From Mugil cephalus (Eukaryota; Chordata; Actinopteri; Mugiliformes; Mugilidae): a stretch of 64,000 nucleotides of DNA. A program made the position numbers and the translations under genes. The first letter of the stretch is position 1. Every line of letters begins with the position of its first letter. This document shows, piece after piece, positions 14,138 to 29,100 of this stretch. The notes under the pieces are model-generated. The model had not been told where the DNA came from. It did not search any database and saw nothing but the letters and a program-made list of their open reading frames with translations. The stretch spans positions 10,406,001 to 10,470,000 of the forward strand of contig NC_061772.1 of assembly GCF_022458985.1 (NCBI RefSeq), given 5' to 3'.

Positions 14138-17100
14138 ATGGAGGACATAAAACACAGAAGGGACAAAAGAGAAGGACGACACAGGTAAACACTCATCTAC
14201 AATAAGTGCGTCCTCTTGAAGGTCATCTTGTTTCTTTTCCTTGATTTAATGTGCTAACAAATGTTACTGATATGCGAGAATGAGAGTGATGCATGGGATG
14301 AATTTAAATTATATTTATGTGAATGGCCACCCACTGAGCCTTCTACCACATTCTGATCTTACTGAGCCTGTCAATACACACAATAAGGACCAAAAAAAAA
14401 AAAAGAAGCCGTCTTGTCGACACTTTCTTTTTAGGCAAAAAGAAAATCCATGTTTTTCTCAGGGGGCTTGTATTATTTGTGCCTCATGCTGTCAAAATAG
14501 TCTGAGCCGTGGAAGTATGATAGCTTCATGTGGAAATAACCTGAGGAAACGTTCATTTAAAAAGCCACTGTTATAGAGTACTGTGCAAAAGTTTCAGTAA
14601 GAAAAGGGAAAAATGCTATAAACTAAGAATGCTTTAAAATTATAAGTAAAGATTGTTTCTTTTTTTTTATCAATTCACGATTCAGGAAGCCTACATCCAC
14701 AGAAGATCTGTGGTTAGTTCTCCAAGATGTTTGGAACAACCTGCCGGCCGAGTTCCTTCAAAAACTGTGTTCAAGTGTAGAGTTGATGCCGCCTTGAAGG
14801 CAAAGCGTGGTCGCACCAAATATTGATTTGATTTAGATTTCTCTTCCACAACTAATTTGATAAGTATTATTGATTCAAAAAACAAACGCCTTGCTAATTA
14901 TTCTGTACCTGGCATTAATCAGGTAGCGGTGGAGGATGATCATTAGTGTTGTTTACAGAGCCAGAAAACACAGGTGTGGAGGGGCAGGTGAGTCAGAGGT
15001 ACAGGTGAGAGAGGTACCCTCAGCGGCACATAGAGACCTCCCTGTCTCTCAGTGAGTGGATGTGACCAGAATATTCACCCTCCTTCAGCTGAATGGTGAC
15101 ACACACCATGAAGTGTCAGTCATTCACTAAGAAAATAACTTCAATCTTTTCCCACTGGAAGACTTTGACGATACTTCCTTAAACAAATTAACCACAATAA
15201 AATAATTAAGTTATATTGGGTGTCATATCTGCTCACCGTTTATCACCAACATCCAAACTTGCTTCCTGGAACGGAGGGAGCTGAGCCTAAAGGTATTCGT
15301 GAGTGTCTGGTTTATAAACTGGTGATAAGAGAGAAAGACACCTTTACCTTTCATACATCATTCTCTAAAAAAGATACAAAAATATAGAAAAATAGAAACA
15401 AACGCAAAGAAAACTATTTCGGGAAAGATACTGGAAAATTCTACCCAATTAATCTGTAGTCTGATCAGTCGTTTAAATGTGCACTATAATCTTTTAACAT
15501 CTTCGTATGGTTGTTGATCTTGTGTCATATTCATGCACGTGCAACCTGATTTAGGTCGTTTCAGTTTGTCATCTTCCCTGACGCATGATTCCATCTAATA
15601 TCTATTCGTGTCACTCTTTTCATTACACAAGCTCAAACACGCAAATAGTTTATGTAAAGCCCTGTTTGATTAGTAAAGAACTGTAAGCCAAACTGTTAAT
15701 AATAATTATTTGGGACATTGAGTCAACAAACTTTGTAGTGAGAATACACCATCATGTAACTGTGTCTAAATTAACAGTTGTGGCAAAGAAATATTTAACA
15801 TGTCAGACACACAACTGGAACACGTGTGGATTTGTATGACAACAACATAAAAAGCTCAACTAATGAAGGAAAAAGTGCCTCTAGTCTAAAGGCAGTAAAC
15901 GCTCATCAAGTGTCACAAGTCTTTTTTTCTGTGTAATATTATATTTTAAGCATATTTTAGCAGCAGCGTTCGATTAAAAAAAAAAAAAAAAGCCACATGC
16001 TGACCAATGAGTTAATGTTCTTGAAAGAAAGAAAAACACACTGTGACTGACTCATCTTATTATTTGGCCAGTTGGGCTGTATTGACGATCCATTTTCGCA
16101 GCTTCATTATTAGTCTGTCCTTCTACTCTGTCTGTATTTATAATCAATCAATGTTTATGTCTCAGGGATACATGGGATCCATTCCAGCTGAATCCCGCAG
16201 GAGCTGAGAAGGAAACTAAGAGAAGATGTTTCATACTGGCCCAGTACCTGGTAGCTGTTATTGTGGGGATGGCGGTCCTGGCCAGTGCCGTTGTCGCTAA
16301 GGTAAGATTCTCTTTGTTTTGTTTTGTTTTAAGCTTAATCTTTTCATAATCAGTGTTGCGGTAGAAAGGAAATATAAAGTTCCATAGTTGGAAGCTTTAG
16401 CCATAGGGATTTTTGGTTTGATTAAAATAGGTTTTATTTATTTAGAATAAGCTTTTCATCCTTTTATTACTCAGGTACAGTAGGAAAACCAACATGTATG
16501 CCTTCGTCATTATAACTGTCATGTCAAGACTGCAGTTTATGGTACAGGTGTGTAAGTCTTAAATGACGAGCAGCTGTGGTGGAGGCAGTGTTTGTGTTTA
16601 ATATTTTGCATATCGATAAAAATGTTTCTGAATAGTTGCCATTTTACAGTTTTACCAATTTTGGTTCATTCACAACTCAAGAGTATTTCCACAAAGAACT
16701 GAGTCTAGTTTAACCGACACATTAATACGTGTGAAAACAGCCTGATGTGTCTCTGACCCACGTCATCACTAAATAACATGAACATCCTTGCTCTTTATGA
16801 AAGACTTACAGTGCTTTAACCCTTTGCACCCAACTCTCCACATTTATCTCTCGCTGTATTTCCTGCAGATGCCATTTTCCCCCATCAATCTTTAACTCTG
16901 TCGTATGTGTCTCTGCTCCTACGTCCACTCATCCTTCGGCCTTATCTTTCTCCTTGTTTCTTTATGATACACCACAGTCCTACGGTCCCTCATAAACATG
17001 AGTGCCTGTATTTAATAAGGAAAATATTATTGCTGTTGTACGTGATAATTCTTCTTTACTGGTTTGTAGCTGAATGAAGTTGTGACGGCTTCTGTAGTTT

Positions 17101-20100
17101 ATAAGCTGCAGTTTCTATTGACAGTATCTGCACACAGGAATAAACGAGGAATTCCAGAGTACCTGTAAAATGTTAAAAGGGGAGAGCAGCGTGTTAACTG
17201 TATCAAAAAGAGCAACGCAACTTTACTTTCAGTCTCATTTTTCCTCTAAATATACTCTGGTCATTTCTGTCCATCCAGGGTTCCCTCTTGGTGTTGACAA
17301 CAATGTCCAGTCCAACGTCTAAGCGCAGCCCAAAGGAACAGCAGTTCTACATGCTGATGCTGGTCTTCTGCCTGGTCTGCCCCAACTTCCTGGTCTTCAT
17401 TAAATCTCTGTGGCGATGTGCCTTCAAGAGCTTTGTACATCCCAACATGAAGACCATGGCATTCGTATGTTTTTCTAAACTTCCAATTTGTAACGTAGTC
17501 TCCTTTACACGATAAACGAGAGTAGAAACACAACAATTTTGAATTTGTGTTTAAATTATTTTATTGTAGCAATATTTGCTTGATGTTTAAGCGCTCTTTT
17601 CTTCCAGTCACATTAATATTCTTCACAAACACTATTTCAAAATAAAATAGCTGCTTCTATATGATGAATTCACATCGATTATTCAGATCGTGACAACAAT
17701 ACGTCAATGGTTCAGCTTTAATCTTTCTATATTTTTGCCCTAAATCTACTGAGCCACCATTTATTTGTATCCTCAACTTCTAAACTTATGTCCTCAGGAA
17801 ACGCCACAATTGGACAAAGAAAAGTATTTTATGAAGTAGTCCAAAACAGCAGTATACTACTCACCACTGAGTGAACCATTATGTGTGATTAAAGGAGTAA
17901 ATTCTAATAAAGCAGTCCTGCTGCCAATAGAGGACATTCAGCAGATCCAGATGACGGAAAGTCATTCTACTTATTAAGCGACAGAGATTAACGTTCAGAA
18001 AAGAACAACACTGTCAGTTCGGTTTAATAAAATGCAATGCTGCGTAATTGGTGTCCATCGTTTAAAACTGTTTTGACTGCACTTAGAAGACAAACCTTAG
18101 ACGACCTATGTTGGCTAACCTGTAGCTGATGTGAGTACTTGAATGCGTGTGGACGTAATGATGTCTTTGTGCCTTTTCCAGATTGTTACCATTGAGTGTC
18201 TGGTGTCTCTTGGCACTTCAGTCCTGGTGCTTGTCGTCATGCCTCACTTTGACATTTTGACCAACCTCTTTATCAGCGGAGGAGTCTGTTTTATGTCTGC
18301 TGTTCTGCAGATAGTGTTCACACTACAGAAAGAAACTTGGAAAATCATCTTCCCATTATGCTCCTGCTTTCTTACCATTACTGGTAAATATTTAATTTAC
18401 TGTCCACCTGGTAGATATTCATTTCTTTTTGTTTTTCTGGTAAACAAGGATTCATAATCTAGGTATCAATGATCCATTCTACTCAGATTCAGTGTGGTGG
18501 TGTTGAGCCTTGCTTTTCACTCACATTTATTGTTATACAATATAAAAACAGAAAAGAAAATCAAATTCTGTAAAGACAGTTTACAGTTTTAGTTACTTCA
18601 TTTACTGGACAAAACACTGTTTCACAGCTCCATAAAAATCCACATTACACGTACATTTAAAGTCTTGATTAGCAAATAGGCGGCTACTAGAAGGCTGAAC
18701 AGCATGTTGACACATTTTGTCAAGACCTAAATTAGGTGTAGGAAGGGAGTGAATCAAAAAAGAGCATTTTCTTCCTCCTATAGTCCATGTGTAATGAGAG
18801 ATATGACAATGTTTGTCGTTTTCTCCTATTTATGTTGAACACTTTTCAGTCTGAGCTCTCCAGACTGATGTATCTCGCTCATTACAAGTCAGCTCTTTCA
18901 CCGTTTTTCCACTGTTGAGATGTGTTTTTCTATTCCTGGTTCAGTAAAACAGCCACTCTCAATATGGCAATACCTCTCAGATGAAAGATTTTTGAACTGT
19001 CAAGACAACAGTGACGAGTTCAGATTTGAGCATTGAAATACAAACTGTGTGTAGGTTCCAAGCTCCAAGTTCCACAGATGATGGAAACACTTCAACTCAG
19101 TTAAAGGACCAGTACGTTTAAGATTTAGCAGTAAAGTTACAACCCCGTCCATTTCCAAGAAACTATGTGGGAAGTCATATTAACACAGAAGCTCAAAAAA
19201 AATACCTCTTTATGTCTAAATCCATTCTGCACTACTGTAGAAATTGTGGGCCCAGGATCAACTCCTCGTATAGATATGAATGGCTCATTCTGAGCTAACA
19301 AAAACGATTTGTAGTTTGCTCAGTAGGTACAGCTGGTTGCCCATGAACTGGAGGGTTAGTGGTCTGATGTCCAGAACCAGCCACATGCCGACGTGTCTTT
19401 GAGCAAGACCCCTGTTGCTCCCAATTCTTGGCACTGGTGTGTGAATATGTGTGTGCTTGTGTGACTGTAAATAGCTATAAGTACCTATTAGTAGGAAAGT
19501 GCTATAAAAACTACAAGACCATTTTCATTTAGGTCATTATACACTAATGTCTATTAATAGACAAATACTATACTTCTTCCTATCGGTGACCCCTAAATCA
19601 AATACACTGGTTCTTTGGTCCACTAGTAAACAGATTATGCTTCAAGTGTCAAGTCACAATAAGGAGATATTAGTGTTTTTATAGAAAACAAAAGAAATGT
19701 CAGCTTTAAATAACATTTCCTCATTATATTAACAGAAAATGTAATCCATGTGGTACAACATTTCACTCAAAATGAACATGACAAAGACACAGTGATAGAG
19801 GATAAGGCTAACTGAGTAAATGACTGTCTGACTAACAGGTTACGGGCTGCTGGGAGCTGACTACTATGTTCGCGTATCATCATTTGTGGACAACCAGACG
19901 CACAGCTCTTATGTGTTTATTGTAATTGGTGTGTTCTCTTCACTACTCGTCTCCCTCTGCTGGTGGGAAAATCCAATTCAAGCTACGAACCGCTGGCAGG
20001 TATAGTGTTTTTTTCCTATAGTGGAGCTTCAGCAGGAAATTGAAAGTATGTTTGCCTGTACATTTATAGTGTGTAAATATACTGAGTTGAAATAATCAGT

Positions 20101-23100
20101 GAGACTTGTTTTCCTTTTTTTTTTTTTTTTTTTACCCCGCAGAATAAGTTGTCAGAACTGGACGGTTTCAGGGACTTTGTGTTTGTCATCAGCAGTATTC
20201 TGAGGATACTGGTGATAGGTAATTATCTGCAGTCAGTGTCTGTATAAAAGTATAAAGGAGAAAAAATAAAATATCACTCTACAGAACCAACAGATATCCA
20301 ATGATAGTGGAGGACACGGATTGAATGTTCTGCTTTCTGTTACGCAAAACAATTTATTTGTCTGTACAGAACTGCCTGATTTCCTTTTATTTCTCTGCCA
20401 ATTCATTGTGTTTCTTAATATTTCAAATCAGCACACTTTTATGTTTTTGTTTTCTTTTTTGTTAAAGAATTCTAACATATCCTACTTTTTATAAGCTTTC
20501 ATTATATATTTCTTTGACATTTCCTGTTATTTTTGTGGCACCTTCATACAGTTTGCTTTATTTACTTTTTTCCTACATCAGAAAATAATTTTATTCTGTT
20601 TTAGGGGCTGTATACCTGATTTACCACAAACTTATTATGAAGTCAATCAATTGGTCAGATTTCAATCTGAAAGATCGTGACGAGGGACTCCTGCAAATGG
20701 GTCTGCTGCTGTTATTCCTACAGGTAGGTAGAAGCAAGACAGAGACCTGATACTGAGCATAGTGCACACCTGTATCTATAACCTACAAGCCATGGGTCTT
20801 TATTCCTTTGCTTTCCTTTGCGAATATTTTTTATGAACTAACCAATGTAGGCCTCTTTATCCGGTGCTGTATGGCATTTAAAAATGCATAGATGTCCCGT
20901 TGATTTCCCAGGCACGTGAACATTTCACATACAATTACGGCTTGAGTCTGATTAACTACCTATACGGTTGTATAAACATTTCCCTCGTGTTCCATCCCAG
21001 GCCTTCTGCTCAGCGGCCTGCCACTGGTTTGGAGTGGTGGCCTGTAAGATTCATGCTGTCAGGATGAGTTTTGCGTTTCCAGTATGCTTCACAGGCCCTG
21101 CAGTGCTATTGCTGGGAGTGATACTGTTCCTAACGCAGGTGGAAAAACTTGACAGAGGATCACATAGCAACATCCTAGGTGACAATTTGTTTCTTTTTTT
21201 TTTACCTTACTTTTATGTTGAGAACTGTTTGTGCTTCACGCCATTTTATACAGCTTTCAAAAGGTCAGAAACAGTTATTTTGCAATACATTTTGCAGTAT
21301 CTTGCATTACTAGCCCATTAATGGGTTTACATAATATATTGATATATGTTGCCGAGCAGCTATGGCTGACTGTGTACACAGTGGTGCTTTACTCTCAACC
21401 AGTGACTGCATGTATAAATTAGGGATGTCAGTAGATTAAAATAATTAGTCATGATTAATCACATGAATTCTATCGTTAATGTGTGATTAATGGAAGAAGT
21501 ATTCCTCACATACCCAAATACAAAAATGTTTTTTCACATTTTCACTGCAGAGTTTTGTGAAAGCTTGGACCTCCTGAGCAAAAAGGACACCGCTCCTGTG
21601 GTCTTACTCGAGATTACCAGGAGTATCTGTCGGACGTCACTTAACAGGTATTTTTGTGTGATGTCGTGCGCCAAGCGTAAAACATTCATCAATCTGTGCA
21701 TACTTCAAAATGTTCCAAATATTTATGGACTGCTTCATTAACAGCCACTACTTGCAATGGCCTGTTTTCATGCTGGCACTGGAGGGAGTGTGCATGTGGT
21801 TGGGCTTTGTTGCATGTACCTACTACGTATGGAAGATCAAGGTATCAACATAAACACACACACAAACTTGCATTTATTTACAATAAGCCATCACCTATAT
21901 TACTTAAAACATTAATTTAAAGGATCCGTGTGTAGAATTAAGAGACATCTAGTGGTTAGTTTGTAAACTGCATCCAATCGAATACACCACCGTTATCCTT
22001 CCCTTCCATCTCACAGTGTTTGTTTTGTCTGTTCTGTACAAAGATGGAAATGAAGAGCTCATTCCTAAATAAAAAAAAATACAACAATTCTTATCCTCAG
22101 GTGATTAATACTAACACCAATAAATTTCCATAAAATCATCCACACACATTGGATTTTTAATCTACATCCTACTGCCCGAGTCAGACTTCACACCATATTA
22201 CAGCATTTCACTCTTAACATCAAACAAAAAGTCATCCACCGACAGTTAATGTTCCTATGGTCCCTCACGTATTAGGTCCAGCGCATAGAGAGAACCTCTC
22301 AGCTCTTTGTTCGACGACTCTATGAATCTGCTTTCATTGACCTGTCTCTACTACTCAACACCAAGATGAAGGTAGCACGTGCCAGAAACCAAGAGAGGTA
22401 TGAATGATCTGATTGCATTGTGATATTTGGACAATATACATTTAGGGTAAAAACTTAGTACATTAAGTAAAATCAAAACATACAAATGTTGGCTAATACT
22501 TTGTCCTTTCTGTGTAATGATGCTGTAATGAACAAATGTAATGATGGTTTGCAATCAGAACAAAAGCGCAACCTTTTTTGTATTTTTTCTATTACTTTAT
22601 TCATGTTAGTTGCACATGTGTTTATTTTATAAAATCACTGGCAATATCTGTAACGAGCTTTCATAACAGATGTTTCCTACATGTGCATGTTCACAGCATG
22701 AAATGTTTAAAAATTCTTCTCCCCCACTCTCTCATCTTCTTCACAGCAGTGATGAAATACAGAACTGTATGATCTATCTATGTGCCACCATGTGGCATGA
22801 GACCTATGATGAGATGCTGAAGATTCTCACCTCCATGTTCAGGTTAGACACCAGTATGAGTTTATCATTTTGTTTTTTGGATTTTTTTTTTTGTTCTCAA
22901 CAGTGTCATTTAAATAAGGATGAAACAGAGCTCACTATTAGTCACGTTAGAGAGCTTTTCAATCTACTACTATAATGTGGCTCCTAAAGACTATTATAAT
23001 GAATTACATCCAAGTCCCATTCTATAATTAAGGTATTAAGGGACTTTTGCTGTTTCAGGTTGGACCGATATCGAGGCGATCCAAAAGAAGAACATAAGGA

Positions 23101-26100
23101 CTGTTTTGACTTTGAGTGTCACATTTATGTAGACGATGCCTTCATGACTGAAAAGAATACAGAAAAGAGACTGGTTAATTCTTACGTGAACGACTTGATC
23201 CATGTTGTCTTGGAGGTTTTTCGGTGAGATTATCCATCTGTCTACTTCTATCTATTTATTCACGGAGTATTTCTCGCTCTTTCAAACTAACCATTGCATT
23301 CTTCCTTCCATTCAGGGTGTTCACAAACAAAGAGCCAGATGATGTGTCAATCATCGAATCTCCTTACGGTGGCAGGTTGACGTTTGTTTTGCCAGAGGGG
23401 AACATGCTCTTTATTCATCTAAAAGACAAAAGTCTCATCAGGAACAAAAAAAGATGGTCACAGGTAACAAATAGGAGTTTATGGAATGTCAAAAAGATCC
23501 ACTGTTTCACTGCAAATCTTTCCTTCCAAAGATTAAATTGGAGTATCTTACTGAATGTACTTGAGTATTTAAAGGTCTTGTTTTTTCACACAATAAATGA
23601 CTGTTTATGACTTCCAGATAATGTACTTGTATTATCTGCTGGGCTGGAAGGGATACATTTCCAAGAACCCTACGAAGACCCTAGTAAGACTTTTCTGACA
23701 TTTGCTTCAAATAGATATAAGTATTTTGACAGTGTGTATAAAATATTACGATATGTTATTTATCCATCCTGTATTTTTCTCAGCGCCAGAATACCATATG
23801 CAGGTCCAGTTTGGTTTCTCTGGATGGTGAGATTTACGTCATGCCTCAGGATGACGATGACAACAAGAGAAAATTCATCTCAGATGACAACACGTATGTT
23901 CTGGCTCTGGATGGAGACACTGACTTTCACCCAAAAGCTGTGATTCTACTTGTAGACAGGTAAGTGAGAGACAAATCCACCAATGTAGTTTAAAATTAAG
24001 TTCTACTGCACATAGTTTAGTAAAAATCAAAAGGCAAATACTACTTTGGCAGTTTGTCATATAGCCAGGTAAAAAAATAAATAAATAAAAAGTTTCAGCT
24101 TCCTTTTAAATACAACAAAAACTATTTTGATCAACAGGTTGAGGATGTATGAAAATGTAGGTGCAGCATGTGGTAGAATCCATCCTACTGGTATGGGTGA
24201 GTGGATGTTATTTTGCATTAATAACCTCTTCTACTTGGTGTGTTTACTCTTACACAGACACTGATGTTGATCATTGAAACCAGGCTCAAATAAATCAATA
24301 AAGAAATTTTTGGCCTGAAATATCGCCTCACAGGTGTATGCCTCTGCCAACCAGCCAAGTTACAGTTTACATCTATCAAGTTAACAATTAGACAAACGTC
24401 CATGCAGGAGTCCATGTGCTCCCTAGTTCAAAAACGGGCCGACCTAAAAGTAAACACGTGCCTTGTTCCCTCAGCAGCAAGCTATGGTGCAGAGGCTGCG
24501 TTAGACTTTAGACTTGTTTTGTAAAAATCATGTAATCTTTCCTCCTCAACTACGTGAACTGGTACTGCCTCTTCCTGTAACGGCTGAAGGTAGGCCGTGT
24601 ATTCGAGATCAAAGACAGGACCAGACAACAGTTAATCGATATGCACACTTGCAGACAACAGGACGAGAGGGAGGTCTACAGGTGGTTTACCTGTGGTCAG
24701 AGATCAGAGTCATCTGAAAGAGCTGGCGGTGATGCAAAATATGTGGTGTCCTATTTTTTTCTTTTTTAACCAAAATTCAGAATTAAAGGACTACTGCAAA
24801 GGCAAAGAGTAGAGAATATTTCTATGTGTATAATACATAATAAATATCAAAAGAAAGCCTTCCATTTTGTGTGTTTACTCTTACACAGACACTGAGACTG
24901 ATGATTATTGAACCCAGATTCAAATAAATCAGTAAAGATATTCATGACCTGAAATATCACTTCACATGTTTATGCCTCTGCAAACCACAAATCCTGCACA
25001 TGCATGCAGGACTTCATGTGCTCTATACTATATACATTTTTTTTTAATCCACTGACCACCTTATCACTCCATTTAATCATATATTTCTTCTACTATGATT
25101 CTCTTTCTTCCATCACAGGTCCCATGGTATGGTACCAGAAGTTTGAGTATGCAGTAGGCCACTGGCTCCAGAAGACAGCAGAGCATGTCCTCGGCTCCGT
25201 GCTGTGCAGTCCTGGTTGCTTTAGTCTGTTTAGAGGCTCCGCTTTAATGGATGACAATGTTTTAAAGAGATACACAACGACTGCAACAAGAGCTGCGGAA
25301 TATGTGCAATATGACCAAGGTTGGCACAGATTGCCACTAGTTCACATTTATTCCTCACGTCGTTTGAGTCTCTTAACATTTCCTCTTTAACCACTTTTCT
25401 AGGTGAAGATCGTTGGCTGTGTACTTTGTTATTGCAGCAAGGGTGGCGTGTGGAATACAACGCTGCATCTGATGCATACACCAACTCACCACAGGAATTT
25501 AAAGAGTTTTACAACCAGAGAAGACGATGGGGGCCTTCTACGCTGGCTAACACCTTGGACGTTCTGCATAGGTTAGTGTTATTTATTAATAGTAATAGTG
25601 ACGTTTCTTATTGTTCCTGTTTCTTTCAAGACAAATCTACAACCTATAAATTCCTAATCATTTAATTATAAGGATACTACAACTATAATGTTACTTATAC
25701 TAACCCGTGCATGGTTGTGACTTACATCACAGTGGTGCAGAGACAGTGAAGAGAAACACGTCCGTCTCCAGGCCTTACATTTTCTACCAGATGTTCACTG
25801 TTGCATCTTCTATCCTGGGTCCAGCCTCTGTGACTCTCATGGTAGCAAGTAGGTTTAAGTCTTTTTTTATTTAAGTTCCTTGTTTGTGTTTGCCAATGAC
25901 GAAGGCAGAAGTAACATTTTCTTCGTTTATCTCTCACATCCTCTTAACTGGCTCTTAGTATCATATTTGTAAATCTGTTATCGGTTGAATACAATTATTT
26001 GATATTTTATCTTTGAGTGCACAATTGACTACAAGATCCTGCACAGCTTTACTTAGGGGAATTCCTAACAGTTTCAGAAACGCGTGGGTGTTGCTACCAG

Positions 26101-29100
26101 TCATGATGTTTTATTGGGTCACCTGAGCAACAAAGCAATTCATGATGCTCACAATAGATTGACTACAGTATCTAAGCAAATCACATCAGGGAAAAAATAA
26201 ACCCAGCAGTAAATGCCTTGTTCCCTCAGCAGCAAGTAATGGTGCAGAGACTGTGTTAGACTTTAGACTTGTTATGTAAATATTCTATCCTCTTTCCTCC
26301 TCAACTAGTTTTCATAACTCACCCATGGACTTGACCTCATCCAAAACAGACATTCTAATAACTTGTAGATCTGCATTAATAATCTTTCTATATTAATAAC
26401 TTTTTTTTTCATCCATCTACCTACATTTCTTATTTAACTTCCTATCTCCCCTTACTGTCCAACCTTTCTCACCAGGTGCTTTCCAGTTTGTCTTCCAACT
26501 CAAAGGTGACCTCTCCATCATTGTTTCGTGCATTCCTCCAGTCTTCTACATGATCATCTGCTTTGTAACCAAGAGCGATACCCAAATAACGATTGCTGGC
26601 ATCATGAGTGTTCTGTATGCATTCCTCATGACTGCATCTCTCTTTGCCATTGTTGGTGGGTCAAATCTCATTTTCCCTGTTTGTTTTATTTACTCTATGT
26701 AATGTACTGCACATTTTTTGAGACTTAAAATTAATGTAAGTGTTAATGTTCATACCAACACTACATTCCACTCTCAGGCGACATGGTGGTCGAGGGCACC
26801 TTCATGACACCCACTGGCTTGTTTTTGATTTCAATGACAGTCATGTACTTGGTGACAGCATTACTACACCCAGAGGAGTTTGGTATGCTACATCTATCAT
26901 CTTTATGTTATGTTATGTGTTGTTTTGCTGTGTTATGTTATTCTTTCTTTCTTTCTTTCTCCTCTAGGGATGATTGTCTATGGTCTGATATATTTCATCT
27001 GTATCCCCAGTGGATACCTCCTACTGGCCATCTACTCGATGGTCAACATGCACGTTGTATCCTGGGGCACAAGGGAATCTAACAAGTAAAGCAATGAGCA
27101 TTGTTAGGAAGAGTAGTGGTACTTAAGGCAGCAAAAATTTATCTTCATCACTGATTCATCTTTTAATTAATGCATGTTTAATTCATTATGTAGCTTCAAA
27201 TTGCACAATTTAAGATCACCAATTAATCTTAAGACAGCCTATTAGCTGATTAACTGACTCAAATGTCATTAGTGGTAGCACATGGACAGCATAATATCTA
27301 GACAAAGATATTACACAGATTAAACATAGAGCAATATTTTCTACCACGTCTACCACAATATGCAGGGCAATAAATAAAATATACAGAAACAGCTGAAAAG
27401 GTCCAAAATATACAGTATATAGAAAGTATTATGTACAGTTATGTCAAATATTAGCTGACCAAGTCCATTAATTCATCCATTTTCCACTGCTTACCTGAGG
27501 CTAATCCACAAGGTAGTGGCGATTCAATAATTCACTAATCCACTACGCACAGACAGCAGGAAATTCGTTTATTTTCTATTCATGGCAATCTGCAACCCCA
27601 ATAACCACTCACCTTTATCTGTCTGCATTTTAATTTATGTTTTTAATATGACACTTTCCCTTGCCTTCTGTCTGTCAGGGGAGAAGAAGTAGTGAAGAAA
27701 AACGAAAATATACTGTGCAACAAAAACTGTAAACTGTGCTGCTGGGACATGAAGATACAGGTACTGTTGGCAGACAGCTACTGACAAGCCCTTCACAAGG
27801 TGGGTGGATGGATTGATTATTTTATTCTGCTGCTTTACAGGTAACCCAGGAAACAGAGAACCTGATGCTTCAACAGATCACAGGGCATGTTGCACAGCAC
27901 GCCCCTCTAATTACAACCAAGTTGGAGCCTCAAATCAACGATGATATTACACCAGGCCAGAGTACAGAAAAAGGCAGCGACATAACCTACAGTAGCAGGT
28001 ATTTACTTGTCTTTCCTTGATTCTTAATCAAAGAAACATTGGATTTACAAAAGTCCAAAAACGTGTGTGTCTGTGTGCAGCCACAGCAGTACTGGGAGAA
28101 GCACAACAACGAGTATATCTGATGATGATGATGATGACGACTTCATGAGTGGTGACTTAGAAGAAACAGAGGAGTGTCCAGTAAAGGGTGAGAAGAACTA
28201 CTGCATGTTGTATACAATATGCTAACATGTATATTAAACAGTATCTTATGTACGATGCATAAAATACAGCAATAACAATGTCATTTGTGCATGTGTGAGT
28301 GCAGACTGGGTGACGCCAGTGAAAGCAGAGTTTTTGAAGAAGCTGACTTATGGCAACTTGAAGAGAAATCTGCAAGAACAAATAAGGTAAATAATTCACA
28401 TAGGAGAAATTTCTGCTTTTATACATTCTTAATCTTCAATTAAGTTACAGTTTTCTGGTGTGTGTTGTCTACTTGCAGGTGTGTGTACAAGAACCCCAAA
28501 TATACATGTTCCTGTGCCATTTATTGTGCTTTCGCTGTGACCTAAATCGGTGTCAAACACGAAAGCTCTGCATGAAAGCATAGTTACATTTATTTGTTCT
28601 TGTGATTTTTCTTCTCCTCAGATACGCATTCCGTAACAAAAATAATGATGATTTGTGTGAGGAATTGATCGTGCTGTTAACGGACACACTCAATGTAGAA
28701 TTCAAAGAAATGGGGCCTGAAGATGTTCTGACAGATGTTCAGATGGACGAGTTACAGTATGCACTGACGAAGCAGGTGATGGCAGTTCACTTCATTAAAA
28801 TACAGAGGTGTGACAATTCTGGCTAGAATGGATAACATATTTTTTGACGTTTTAATTTCTTTAACACTGTTGCATTATAAATATATTACAACCTATGCAC
28901 TGTATCAAAATTGTTTTGATACACTGCACACAGCTTCTTCATCTCCAAAGGCTTCATTCATTTTATGAATCCCAAGCTACTACTGTAGAAAAGGAAAGAC
29001 TGAATCAGTGAATAACTGACTTTCTGTATCTCTCAGGCGCGGCAAACTCTAAAGTCCAATCGAATGGAGAAATTAGAGAAGAGCTTGAAGAGAGCCATCG

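Larger units (their letters stand above)
22276..25571 (+). other. chs1: Chitin synthase GT2 catalytic domain (exons 11-19)
   Basis: Residues about 434-834 are the cytosolic glycosyltransferase-2 core. In order: an acidic motif with paired aspartates (VDDAF, exon 13), the PYGGRLTF and LKDKSLIRNKKRWSQ stretch (exon 14), the DxD-type DGDTDF that binds metal and UDP (exon 16), EDRW with the presumed catalytic aspartate (exon 19) and the QRRRW processivity motif (exon 19). Every hallmark residue is present, so the enzyme should be active. Introns 17 and 20 around this block hold dispersed repeats but do not disrupt coding. Confidence 0.92.
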
